A stretch of DNA of 64,000 nucleotides from Lichenostomus cassidix (lineage: Eukaryota; Chordata; Aves; Passeriformes; Meliphagidae), in assembly GCA_008360975.2 (NCBI GenBank), contig CM039184.1, positions 49,256,797-49,320,796 of the forward strand, read 5' to 3'. Shown here piece after piece: positions 11,757-23,700 of the stretch. Every line of letters begins with the position of its first letter. Position 1 is the first letter of the stretch. The translations under genes were made by a program, and so were the position numbers. The notes under the pieces are model-generated. The model saw only the letters and a list, made by a program, of their open reading frames with translations, had not been told where the DNA came from and did no database searches.

Positions 11757-14700
11757 ATTTTACTTTTAAATGGAAGTGTAAAGCCTTTGCAGAGCCTTTA
11801 ATTACACGGCAAAAAGATGCAGGTTTATCATCAGAAGTGGGCTCTAGACAATTTTTCACAATGTGGATAGCACAAAGCTCACCTCCTCAGGGTCCCCCTG
11901 AGGTGCTGCTTCTCTGCACAGGCTGTAGCAGGATTTCTCTGTCAGAGACTTTTTAGCCTTCAACCCGGAGAGAAAATTTTCATTTCTTCAAATACACTGG
12001 CAAATTTTATAGTCAGAGTAGGGAGGCTGCCTAAAATATGGTTGGGAAAATCCTTCTTTTGTGTGCAAAATATTATTCTGCCACATACACATATACACAT
12101 ACACATCTCCAACTGTTGGGTGCTTCATTATCCTATTGAACCAGGACAACATATGGACCATTGTCTATCACTGTTCTAACATCATATTAAGCATTAATTT
12201 CTTAACTGGCAGCAATGCAAGTGATTGCAATTTCTTGAAAGGCTGACGGCTTGGCATTCATACTGTCCTTGAAAAGTCCTTCATCAGCAGACAAAGGGTG
12301 GTGGAGGTGATGTGGCAGAGGAGGATACCTTTACTGCATTTGGATATGTGCCATGGAAAGCACCCATGTATCAGCAGGGAAGTACCAGTGCTGACCCTGG
12401 GGCACACTAGAAAGTGCTCTAGGGAGAGCAGAATCTTGGTATCAGTCACTGTGAATGAGTGCAATAGTGATCTGGTGAGAAAACAGCTGAAGATGGGATT
12501 ACATGTTTTTCCCTTAAATATCTGTGTTAATAAAAATGAAATCTGTAGTGGATTGGGAAAACATAGATAATTAGATTATAATTTTCAAATTAATCTGATT
12601 CTGACTTCATGTGCTGTATCTTTTACTTACTGCACTGTATTTCATTTGTGTAGTGTTTAAGATCTCTCATAGCAGACCAGACATCTCTTTTGCACAAACA
12701 CAAACTCACAAGATTCCTTGCTTGGGCTCTGGGCCATTTTTCCCTCCTGTGTATATTCTACTACAGTCTCCAGGAAGTATACAGATGCAAAAAGACACTA
12801 TTTTGTCTGTAACAGGGATAGAATTGATGAGAGGTATGATGAAAACTCATGAAAATTTAAATCTGAAATAATGCTGGAGTGTATGTAGTTTTTATCCACA
12901 ATGAATTTAAGAGCGTGAAGGCAAGGATTATCAGGGTTTATTGCAATTGCCCTGCTGGCATGTTTATCATATTGCAGACATGATGGTGTAAATAGTGCAT
13001 AGCAGCAGCAAGCAGGTAACCTGAGCTAGAAAGTAAATGATGGCATCAAAAGAGCCAGAAAGCAGCAAGTAGTTCCTCAGCTCACCATGGATATTGTCCT
13101 TCCCACACAGTGACAGTCCCTCAAACTTGGCTGAAATGTAGCTCAAGCTTATTATGAAGATATAAAATCTTAATTGAAAGCAAATTTCTGTTTCTTGTGT
13201 TGTACTGACAAAAATAGCATTCTAAAAGTCCATTACTCCTTTAACCATAGTCTGTAAGTGCTTTAATTACATCACCTTTCATGGTATGACATTAATTACA
13301 GTTACTTAAAATGCTGTACATGGCTCAGGTATCACAGAGAACAGTTTCTCTTGAAGTGTTATCAATAAAAGCATACATTCAGCTACAGATTTATGGCAAA
13401 TAAATACTAATTTTACTTTTGCAAGACATTATAAACATATTGAGATGGTTTAAAAAAATTAAAGTATTTGTTGCAGGAAATTTCCACTAAAAAGGAAAGT
13501 CTTTTTTCCCCTATGTCTCTCAAAAAAATTACAAAGCGTGAAGAATATGTGATAAAAGCCATTTTTCCCTATTACTGTTTATGGATAGTGCCCCACACAC
13601 ATGGGCAGGAAAATGTAAATACACCTGAGTTCTCTTGATTAATGTGTCTTTCCTTTCCTTGCAGATCAAGTTTAAAATGGGTGTAATAAGGTTATCTGTG
13701 AGAAATTAATTGTAAGAACTGTCTGTATATGGCTATTTGGAGGAACTAAAATACCAAACTTTCTTTTGTTTCATATTTGTGACAGTAAGACCACTCTAAG
13801 TTTAATTAATGATAAAGAATGATATCATGGGATTAATTTCTTCTCGTCACAACCATCCTAAAATTAAAATAACATGATGAAAATTATCAAAATTATCCCT
13901 TCCAAGTAATATCCAGTATTAATATTTTTGAGATTTCCCTTTTGCAATAGCTCTTTTGAGAAGAGAAAATGCTGTTTTTTTGTGTTACAGTGCTTATAAA
14001 ATGGGCAAAATTTTGATTTAATTGTTCATTTAGAAGTAGTCTTGGAAGAAATTTTCAAGCAGCTGTATTTCTGTGGATTGTTCCCTCAGTGTCGCTCATG
14101 ACATACAGTATTACTAAATGTCACAAATCATCCTGAGACACCACGTATTATACAGTGCAGATTATTCATTTTGCCAAGTCCAGGTTCCTCTTTCTTAGCT
14201 TTAGAGTCTGGAAACAATCCCAAAGGTAATAGGGAAGTTTGAGAACCTTCTCTTAAATATACCTCCTGGCTGGCTCCCTTTCCTGTTTTCTTGGCCTCTC
14301 CAGGGACACATAATCAGTGCTACTCATGCAGTCCTTATGAAGTTGCTTACAGGCCTTCTCCAGTTCTTAGACTACAGGAAAAATAATTTTAAAAAAATTG
14401 AGCAGACTGTGAATCTCAAAAGATTGAGAAAACTAGGATTTTCCTTCTAATTCACAAAGTCTAGCTGGTTTACAGTGCTGTATAATGAAGCTACAGGTGA
14501 CTGCTCCCAGCTCTCCCACACCTGCAAAGTGAGTGGTTATAAATCAAATGCACTAGTTTGCCCTGTTTTGCTTCTAACCAGGTCAACCTCCCCCCAGAAC
14601 AAAATTCCAGAAAGCAAACAGCCATAAAAATTGGTTGCTGCACATAATGCTTCTCTAGTATTACAGAGAGAACATAATAATCTTAAAAAGATGGACTGGT

Positions 14701-16054
14701 TATTAAGGGATTTCACATCTGGAGATAACTTAAGGTATCTTAATTTGTTTGCACTTGGATGCTCCTTTCAACTATCTACATTTTCTTATGATTTTGGTAC
14801 AAAAAGTTGTTTTTTTCCCAGATTCCTTCATTTACTAAACCAAACTCAGGCCAAAAGGCATTGATGAAGTCCAGGACAAGATTTGGGTTGATTTATTTGT
14901 TCATAGTCAAGAGGGAGAATGAATGTTGAGTTCCAGCTACATGTTTACATGAATTTGAATGTAGCAAAATGAATACCTGTCTGCCAGTTTAAAAATTTAC
15001 CTCTCTTAAATCTTAGAGGCGTAAAACTCATTTGTCATTAATCTTATGTTATTTATGAACATGCATTATAAAAGAAGAACCATCATTCTTTCTGCTCCTG
15101 GAGATGTTTGGATTTCAAAATCTCACCTCTGTTCCTTTTACAGGTGAAATAAGCTCCCTTTGCCTGGATGTCAAATGGCATCCTCCCTCACATCCTGCCT
15201 TTCACACCCTCTCCCCACTAGTATTGTGCTATACCAATGTTGAAAAGAATCAGCTTTGCTTTGAATGGAGCAGAAAGCCTCTTGAAGTGAAAGTGTTGCT
15301 ACATGATGTATGCCAAAGGACCAGAATCAAAGACATTGAGGCCTTTTGCTATTAGGCTTATTAGGCACCTCCTAAGCAAGGTTTTGGGCTTTGATCTTCC
15401 AGCCTTAGAGGTCTTTTACCATTGTTTAATCTAATTATAATAATGTGATATCAAACCTCACTGGAGCCAACCAGAGTCCCCACACACTGATCATGATAAA
15501 GCCAAAGTGCTGTTTTAGTTACACATTATTCCTATATGTGGGCAGGTGTCACAGGTGTGGTTGTCACATCCTCCTAATATCCCAGACCCCTCAGTGCAGG
15601 AGTCTTGTCAGCACCATCACTGTGAATGCCACGATCACAGCTCTGCATATGTAGGAGTGTCACAGAATAACATCAGATTTAATATAGGATGAGAGCCTCA
15701 GTCCAGTACTGCCAGAAGAGCATCCTGCTGATGGCATGCTGAGCTGAGATGTGCTGAGATACATGTGATAGTTACTGAGGCAACTACAAACAGGGATTTT
15801 ATATAGTCCCTGCAGAAGGACTCTATTCCTTCAGAGCTTCTTTTGTGCTGTCAAGCAACTCTGTAAGGGAAGACACAATCTCCCTGGAGCTATGTTGCCA
15901 AATCCTGTTCAGCTCTGACAAGAGAAAGCTATGAGGAGAGAAAGTCTCAGGCACTGGGCTGCAGGGAGAGGGTGACTAGGAAGGATATCTTGCACAACCC
16001 AGGGAGATGCAGAAGGCCCACACAAAGATTAGCTTTGGTTTGAGAGGGATGTAT
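11757..16054. other. Intergenic, AT-rich unique sequence
   Basis: No gene or repeat family was recognised beyond the microsatellite at 12.1 kb. A good acceptor-like site (CTTTCCTTTCCTTGCAG, ending 13,664, +) lacks a clear partner donor. TAATTA-rich segments lie at 13,258-13,300 and 13,798-13,840. Confidence 0.7.
12083..12108. repeat. Short AC/AT-rich microsatellite
   Basis: Interrupted ACAT/ACAC units over about 25 bp. Confidence 0.8.
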
Positions 16055-16215
16055 TGCTATCCAGTGAAAAGGGCACTAGACATTGTCAGGAGGCCTGGAT
16101 TACACATCCTCTGCATTGCTGCCAAGTGCTGCTGCTGCCTTACTCGGTGTTTCCTTGGGTCATCCCTCACACTTCTGTTTCCCGTCCCAAGCTCTGACAA
16201 TCTGATCTGGATATC
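16055..16215 (+). mobile_element. Probable ancient MIR-type (core-SINE) relic
   Basis: The order CAGTGAAAAGGGCACTAGAC, CAGGAGGCCTGGATTAC, a gap, CTTGGGTCATCCCTCAC, CTTCTGTTTCCC and then a CATCTG-like end resembles the core of a MIR element (GTGG-AAAGGGCACTGGAC, GGAGACCTGGGTTC, CTTGGGCAAGTCAC, CTCAGTTTCCCCATCTG). Divergence is high, as expected for an element older than birds. The 78-codon frame over it is a by-product. Confidence 0.55.
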
Positions 16216-16820
16216 TGATCTTAGGGCTTTCCTGATGCACTGATCGCCCTTGCACAGAGCAATCCTGACTCCCACCTATGCTTCCACAGCAAACAAGGGG
16301 AATTTGTGCCCTTCTGAAGGTTTGAATTCACATGTGGTGAACATGGACATTTGCAATGCATTTTTTTTCTGTCTTAAATCAATTTCTGTGCAGAAATCGA
16401 AGAGTTCTTCAAATTAATAGACTGAGAGAAAAACAGAAAAAAAATTTCTGGATTTTTTGCTCATGGTGGAATTCACAGCCATCAGAGAGATAAGCACAAT
16501 AACTAATAGATTTTTTTTTAATATTTTGAAGCTTTTAAGTAATTTTGCTGACACTATGTAGTAAGGAAATCTTCACTGATTCAGGAATTCCTTTAAAGGC
16601 CTTAAGCAATTAATGAGGTGAACTGAACTGATGAATCTGTTACACTCATAATATTGCTCATGGACACAGAGGAAGCGTGCCTTATATAAGTAAATCCAAA
16701 AATTGTTAGTATAATGGAAAATGTATCAATCTAATTCTAGAATTTTTATCAGTCTGGATCTAATTGTTACTGAAATAGAATAATAATTCTTTTAGACAAA
16801 ATCTCAATTATGGTAATATG

Positions 16821-17000
16821 GTCAGTCTCTTCTCCTAGGCAACCAGCAATAGAACAAGAGGACTGTCTTAAAGCTGCACCAGGGGAGGTGTAGGTTGGAC
16901 ATTAGGAAGAAGTTCTTCCCAGAAAGAGTGATTAGACATTGGAATGGACTGCCCAGGGAAGTGGTGGAGTCACAGTTCATGGGGATTTATATGCTTAAGT
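16821..17000 (+). mobile_element. CR1 LINE fragment, truncated at both ends
   Basis: Recognisable CR1 phrases are AGCTGCACCAGGGGAGG, GTTGGACATTAGGAAGAAG, TTCTTCCCAGAAAGAGTGAT and GGAATGGACTGCCCAGGGAA, followed by GTGGTGGAGTCAC. The element then stops and its terminal tail is missing. It lies about 215 bp upstream of a second CR1 copy in the same orientation. The two overlap in CR1 coordinates, so they are separate insertions and not one interrupted element. Confidence 0.88.
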
Positions 17001-17214
17001 CAGTCATAGAGAGGTTATTTGAGTGAACCAGCCAGTGGCTGATGGCAGAGCTGAAAAAGAGCAGAGCATCCTGAAACCCTGCATATTGAGCTGACACTAG
17101 GCCAGTGTGCTCTTCTCACTGTCCCAAGGAGAGTACTCTGTATTTCAAAAAGGAAATTGAGTTCAATGTGGCAAAAGTAAGATAAAGTTCAAAGGCTGTG
17201 AGTTGTAGAGGAGC

Positions 17215-17582
17215 AAATACAGTCTAGAAATATATAAAGGGAGGGTACCAAGAGGGTGTTTCCAGGCTTTTCTCAGAGGTGCCAAGCAGTAGGACAAGAC
17301 GCAATGGGCAGAAACTGATGCACAGGAAGTTCCACCTGAACACGAGGAAGAACTTCTTTACTGTGGGGTGACCAAGCACTGGAACAGGCTGCCCAGAGAG
17401 GTGTGGAGTCTCCCTCATTAGAGATACTCAAGAACCATCTGGACACAATCCTGTGCCTTGTGCTCTGGGATGACCCTGCTTGAGCAGGGAGGTTGGAGCA
17501 GATTACCCACTGTGATCCTTTCCAACCTGACCCATTCTGTGATTCTATGATTCTGTTATTCTGTGATTCTGTGATTCTGTGA
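17215..17582 (+). mobile_element. CR1 LINE 3' fragment with octamer tail
   Basis: The segment carries typical CR1 landmarks in order: YKYxxGG-like coding end, GCAATGGGCAGAAACTG, GAAGAACTTCTTTACTGTG, CACTGGAACAGGCTGCCCAG, GATCCTTTCCAACCTGACCC, then about six imperfect ATTCTGTG/ATTCTATG units. It is a 5'-truncated, non-coding copy. This is the best preserved repeat in the intergenic block. Confidence 0.95.
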
Positions 17583-17958
17583 AACTAATTTCTAAGCAGC
17601 AATACCAATTAATCATGGAAGGGATTTAGATGCCATGAGCTCTCCATCTCTCATTTCTAAATAAAATTATCTGCTAAAAAACATGTAACAATTTGAAAAA
17701 GAGGTCATTCAGGCAAGGCAGTGACACATCTTATTTACAATGTAAAATGAAAACTTTCCTGATAAACAGTCTATAAATTGATCTATATATTTCCCTCTAG
17801 TGGCAAAGGGACGTAGTCACTATTTAATCTTATGTTAGTAATTAATCTGATGTTTTGACTTGTGGCAGATTTTCTTGTAATGTATCCCCATAATTGGAAT
17901 TACCATGTTCTGGATTGCTATTTGTAATGTTCCAGGAAGTGAAATTACTCCATTCCTC

Positions 17959-17974
17959 TTTTTTTTTTTTTTTT
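17959..17974. repeat. Poly(T) run
   Basis: An uninterrupted run of about 16 T. No retroelement body was recognised next to it, so I do not call it a tail. Confidence 0.9.
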
Positions 17975-18044
17975 AAATTAAAGTAAAACATCAACCTCAT
18001 TCACTTCTTGTGCCTAATGACATTCTTAAATTTTCCTATTTCAG

Positions 18045-18113
18045 ATTTCCTGTAGGAAAACCAGTAATGAATACATGTCAGCTATCAGCTCTATAAATCT
18101 CAGCTTAAATCAA
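18045..18113 (+). ncRNA. Candidate non-coding exon
   Basis: TTAAATTTTCCTATTTCAG (ending 18,044) is a good acceptor, and CAA|GTAAGTAT at 18,114 is a good donor. They enclose 69 nt on the + strand. It has the same strand as the other candidate exon at 37.6 kb. No coding similarity. Chance pairs of this quality do occur in AT-rich DNA. Confidence 0.2.
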
Positions 18114-20282
18114 GTAAGTATCAAGTAGACAAAGTCCTGATTGAATTATGGTAATGCAGAAATTTTTCATAACCCCAAATAAATTGAATCTTTCTTCTTA
18201 ACAGGATTCCTTTTTGTTGTATCCTTAAATGACCTGTTGGTAAATAATTATATGTTTGTCTATATTAACAAGTTCTTAGTAAGTAAGATATTAGCCATAG
18301 ACTTTTTTTTCAGCTTTGGTCCTTAGCCAGTTTATTCTCAGTTGTCCAGTACCCTACACTAGAGGTGACATACCAAAATGTTGATAATAGACCAGACAAC
18401 TGATCCTAATGTTGCACCATGCAGTCAGGCGCTGCCTTTAAGAATTTGAGATTTTTTTGAAAATTATGTAGATATTCTAATATTTTCCCCCAAGGCCCTA
18501 TCATTACAAGACATTTTTTTTTCTGAGGCAAATAGCTATACTGATGCATCTTCTAGATACTTTTACTCACTTTTGACTGGATCAGAATATGACTAAGCGA
18601 TTAGGATTACTTGTGACTTTACCACTGGACTGTGTGGGTATGGGCTGAAGTGTGGACGGAATTGAAGGGAAGCAAGAGTATGTAATGAGATTCAAACTAG
18701 GAAAAAAATAAGTTCATTTGACTGGGTTGAGACCAAGACAGAGAGTATAAATTGATGGATGTGGTGGAGGGGAATTTTAGGAGTATAGGAAGGTGCAACT
18801 GGGCAATGTTAGCTTAGTGGGAGGGAGTTATTGGCCTCCTCCCTTCCAGACTTGGGTCCAGATTTGTAGCAACTGTTTTGTTTCATCCCCACCATTTCTT
18901 CTACACATATTTCTGAAAGCCTTTCCTCTGTCATTGGAAATGGTGATAGATATCACACATTTGACTTGCCAAGTAATCGTCCCCTTCTTTATGCCTGCCT
19001 TGAAGGGCTCCTCCAAGAACAAGCTCAGCCATATCTGCTGATGATCTATTTGAGGAAAACCTTTCCCAGTCCCACCCTTCTGGGGTGTTGATAGGGCAAC
19101 AAATTAAAAATTCAAAGCCTCTGGTGTAGGGGTGGCTGTTTCAGAAAGAGCAGAAACTGAAGATACCTCCTCCTATCTTACTTTGATGTTAATCAGAGAC
19201 ATTGGCAGGTTCCAGCACTCTGTCTAAACCAATGATGTAATTTCTACAAGTCGGCTTGAAGCCCTTGGCAAGCCAGCCCTGTTTGTTTCCACAGTCCTTA
19301 TGAGCTCTGTTATTGCCATTGCTGACTGAAATTCAAGGCCTTTGGAAATTCAGTTGATGTTAGAGCCAAACTCAGAACCCTGGAGCTTTCCATTCCTGGA
19401 CACCTCTTGGGACAGGGACCTGAGCATAATTTCTGTGCTAGAGCTGGCATGTCCAAACACCACAGGCAGCAGCTGAGTGACCAAGAACATTTTCTGGAGG
19501 GTCACCTTGTCCTTGGCTAAGCCATAAAATCTCTGTAAGAGATTATATGACAAAATGTGACTGTAGCTGAAATACTGAGAACAGACATGGTTAGTGGGTC
19601 AAGAATCTCTCATTTTTCTCCCTTTTCTTCTCTCACAAAATGGTCATGCATTACACAGAAGTCCTAAAGCCACTTGAACCTACTCCATGTGAAAGAGTTT
19701 CTCACTGCATGCCTTGACCAGTGCCACATAAGTTTTTTCATGCATATAATTTTATAAATGAACATTTATCAATCAATTCATCATCTCTATTGCACAGCAC
19801 CTTACCATGACCAGAGACACTGAAATGAAGAAAATCATGTCTAATTCATACTTGCTCAGAGACCCCACCTGCTCTTCTGTGACTCCCTCTATGCAGCTTT
19901 TTTCCTACATGCTGTCAGTTTTATACCCAAGGTAGTGGGAGAGTGCTAGCATTCCTCTCTCAGGGCACAGTCACGGGAATTCCCAGGGTGCTCACTGCTC
20001 ACAAATGGCAGGCACGGCAGGGGCTTACACACAAGACCAAGATGGAAATAAATGGAAAATATTAACATAGCTATAAACAGGCAGAGGTATTATTTAAGCT
20101 TCCACATATAGGAATTAGCTGCCTTAAGGAAGATTTTCGGTATGAAAATTCTCTAAAGAGGATAACTGGAGAGGCCCCAAATAATTTCATTTATGTTTGC
20201 CAAGTAACAAAAGCCAGTAGTTTTCTGTTTAAAGGGTATTGGAAAGGACCTCCAAAAAGAACTAAAACATCCTTTTGAAGTC

Positions 20283-20303
20283 TAATAAAATAATAATAAT
20301 AAT
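20283..20303. repeat. Short (TAA)n repeat
   Basis: About six TAA units with one extra A. Confidence 0.85.
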
Positions 20304-20321
20304 GAGATAAGTAATTTCACA

Positions 20322-20744
20322 TTAACAAAGATAGGATGGAAAACTCATCTCTATGGGGAGAGAATGTTTTTCACAGCAGTCACTACTGAACCTAGCAGTA
20401 AGATCTAGTGATGTAAGACTGAAGCTAGAAAAAATGCTATTGGAAGTGAGGTGCAAAATTTTAATTGCAAAGTTGATTAAAAACTGGAGGACTTCATTGC
20501 AGACAGGGATGGATTCTTCACCACCTGAAATCTTTATATCAAGACTGAATGTCTCAAAAACCACTTTGTTATTTCCTCTTGAGATTACTGGACCTTTTAC
20601 AGGAATCACTGTGAGAAATTCTATGTTCTGTATTTTGTCAAAGGTGTCAACATTGTCCCTTTTGACCTTAACACCTGTGAAATAAATCAGAGCCATTTTC
20701 CTTCTCTGTAATAAGAAGGCATTCCATGAGAGGTCAGAGAGCAT
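20322..20744 (-). other. Unrecognised open frames on both strands
   Basis: A 140-codon frame on the minus strand overlaps a 110-codon ATG frame on the plus strand (20,353-20,685) in ordinary AT-rich DNA. Two overlapping frames of this length are unusual at this base composition. Neither translation matches a family I can name. A decayed copy of a coding sequence is possible, as is chance. Confidence 0.15.
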
Positions 20745-23700
20745 GAGTGGAGAATTGTGATAAACTTAACCCAAGAAGAAACATATGACTTTACTTACTT
20801 ATAAAACGAAGTATCAGATGGTCTTACCATTGCTGTCAGTCTGTCACTGGAGCACACAAGCAAGATCAAGCACTGTGTTTATACATCTAGCACAGAAGGA
20901 AGCTAGTCTCTAAGAGGGTGGATACTCTGATAGAAAACTAAAATTCTGAACAAAGCAAAACATGCTCCTTGGGATTACTGCTGAAGTACAGGTGCAGAGG
21001 AGGTTCCTGAGGCCTCCAATCTCCAGATTGGCATGAAAGGGCAGGCTGGGTTGAGTTTCCCAAAGGTATGAGGACACTTAACATATGCCACTGACTGACT
21101 GCTGACTTTTACCATCAAATTATATACATTTGACTGACACTTTTGTTTTTTGCTATTTGAATTACCATGGGAAGTTTGGCCTTTTGTTTCTGCAGAAATG
21201 GAGTTTGATTCTTCAAGTATGTATAGAAATGGAAACCTGAGCTTGATCCTGTTCTCTTTGCCACTCCTTTAAGAGTAAGACTTTAGGTTCAGTAGAAAGG
21301 TTTCCTGGATAAAAAAAGTAAGAATCTGGTCCTGTGCTTTAGGTTCAGTTCTGAAACAATCATAACAGAATAAAAGCTGTACCACCTTCTGGGATATGAC
21401 AAAGATTGAGAAAGCAACCCCCTCCAAAACAAACAATGTAATTACAATGGCAGAAGGAGGCAGGTGAATAAAGCAAACTGGATCCACCAAATGAAAACAT
21501 GATGATGCTGTAACACTACCCTCCTTCACTGGTCTCACCCAGTCCAACGTTCACATAAATCAGGCAGGGGTGTGCTAGAGAGGCATTAGTTCACTGCAGA
21601 CATCTGACCCAGGTCAGAGCCTGCATGATAAACTGGAGCATGGCTCCAGGCACTTGCCTTGGGATTGAGCAGCAACCTGCACAGATATGCCCTACTGAGA
21701 TGCATCCAGATGATCTGGTTCACCAGGTCAAAATGCTCCCAGCTTCCCACCCCACCCCGTGTCCCACCTGGCTCATCCACAAGCATGGCTCACCATTCCT
21801 GCAGGCTCCCGGTGGCATGGGGCTGAGTTAGGCTTGCAGAAGGCTGCAGGGCAGCTCTCCCACAGGCACACGCTCCATTTCACTCAAGGCAGCAAAGTAC
21901 ACACACATGTGGCATTTTCAGAAAATCTGCTCCCTAAGTCAACACAAAAATCCCCGCTGACGTCAGCAGATGCAGGCGTGGGTCGCTGCTCAGCACTTTT
22001 ACAATCATTCACCAGTCCTTGTAGGTGGCAAAGCAGGACATCCCAGCACGTACACATTCATTGGGCTGGCTCTGCTGAGAGATGTGACAGAGATCAGTGC
22101 CAGCCCTCAGCTTTAGCAGGTCTCAGTTCACCCCCAAAACACAGGTGTGGAACAAACCAGTCATGAATGTGCTGTGCTTGATATTGAGGGCAGGTGACCT
22201 CCTACAAGGTGCTGACATGCTGACCACACTGCCCCGATGGGAGGAGACTCTTCCTGAGAGATTTCTGAGAGAGAAATGCCTCAGCAGAAGCTCAGGACCT
22301 GGCCACTTAGAAAAATCAGGTGAAGGTTCATTTGTCTTACTTCATAGGATGGAAGTGCATTTTTACCAATAATTGAAATCCTTTTTAATATCTTTTTCGT
22401 ATCTTTTTCATATCACATACACACACAGAGCGAGTAGAGCCATTTTCCTGTGAGCATCCCTTTACATTTCCTCTGCACTTGGTCAATCCACCTTCTTTAA
22501 ATAAAAACGTTGATAGTGCACTTCCAACCAGCAGTGCCTTTGCATGTGTTTTCTCACAGTGCACAGATAAAGCCCCAGTATTACCTCTATGCTAGAGCTA
22601 GCTCAGGCTGTTTAGGATGGAAGTTGTTGGGATGAGTACATATTGCAGCTCGACCTTGCATTAGTCTCCGGGCAGGCCATGCTCTCCTGTCCCTCCTCCC
22701 CTCACCTTTTTCATGTCCTGGGGAAGCCTCTCTGGTTGCCTCCTCTGCTCCCACACCTGACCCAAATCCTCACCCTCCTTCCTTGATGTGCTGCCATATC
22801 CCCTGCCCAGTGCACATGTCCTTCCTTCCCCTTACACAGCTGGGAGGGAGGAGTGTGGTCTGGCTGCAGACATCCCAGGCTGGAGGTCTCTCTGCAAATC
22901 AAGCTCAGTCTGAGATGAATGCTGTAGCAATATCTCAGGTGAAATCTGCTCTTCACATGTGATGGTTCCTTGTGGTCACCTCTGGAAAAGTACCCCAGTG
23001 TTTCTGAGGAACACCCACCCAGGAATTTGTGTAAAGAAGATCTGGCTGGTCTTACCCACACTGAGAGAGAGCTCAGGGAAGTCATGGCTCTCCCAGCCAG
23101 GCTTTCTCATGAAACTTCAGACTGTGACAAGGTGTGAAGCCCTGTCCTGGGAGGGGCACTTAATGAGAAAAACCATATGCTTTAAAACCTTTCAGGCTTC
23201 ACAAAAGTAAGAGCAGTCACTTAAGTTACTGGCACAGATTAACTCTGCTGATGGTCCCTGGAAATGCCTGCATGTCCATCTTGCCAGTGGAAAATACTTA
23301 AAACTGTTTCACCTGAATCACCCTAAGACTGAAGAGCAAAAGTGAGGACTGGGGAGGTGCACTGGGAGATGGATGGGATGTAAGGAAGTTAGCATGACTG
23401 TACGACACTGGAGCATGAGAAGGCACCTTTTCACACTCTTACAAAGAAATTTCTACCAGGTATGTGATGCATGCCAGCCAGCATTGCCCCAGAAGCTGTC
23501 ATTGCAGCAGCTGGTACAGGCTGCCTGGCAAGGAGTGCTGAGAGACATTCAGTTTCTCTAATAATTAAGAGCTGGCTCCTGCCAGCTGCTGAGCATGCCC
23601 ATCTTCTGTCCCTTTCGGCTGAAGGCAAGGACAGGCATATCTGCATGACAAGAAGCTTTGGCAGGAGAATAGGCTCTGAGGGCCAAAATTTCCTCATAGG

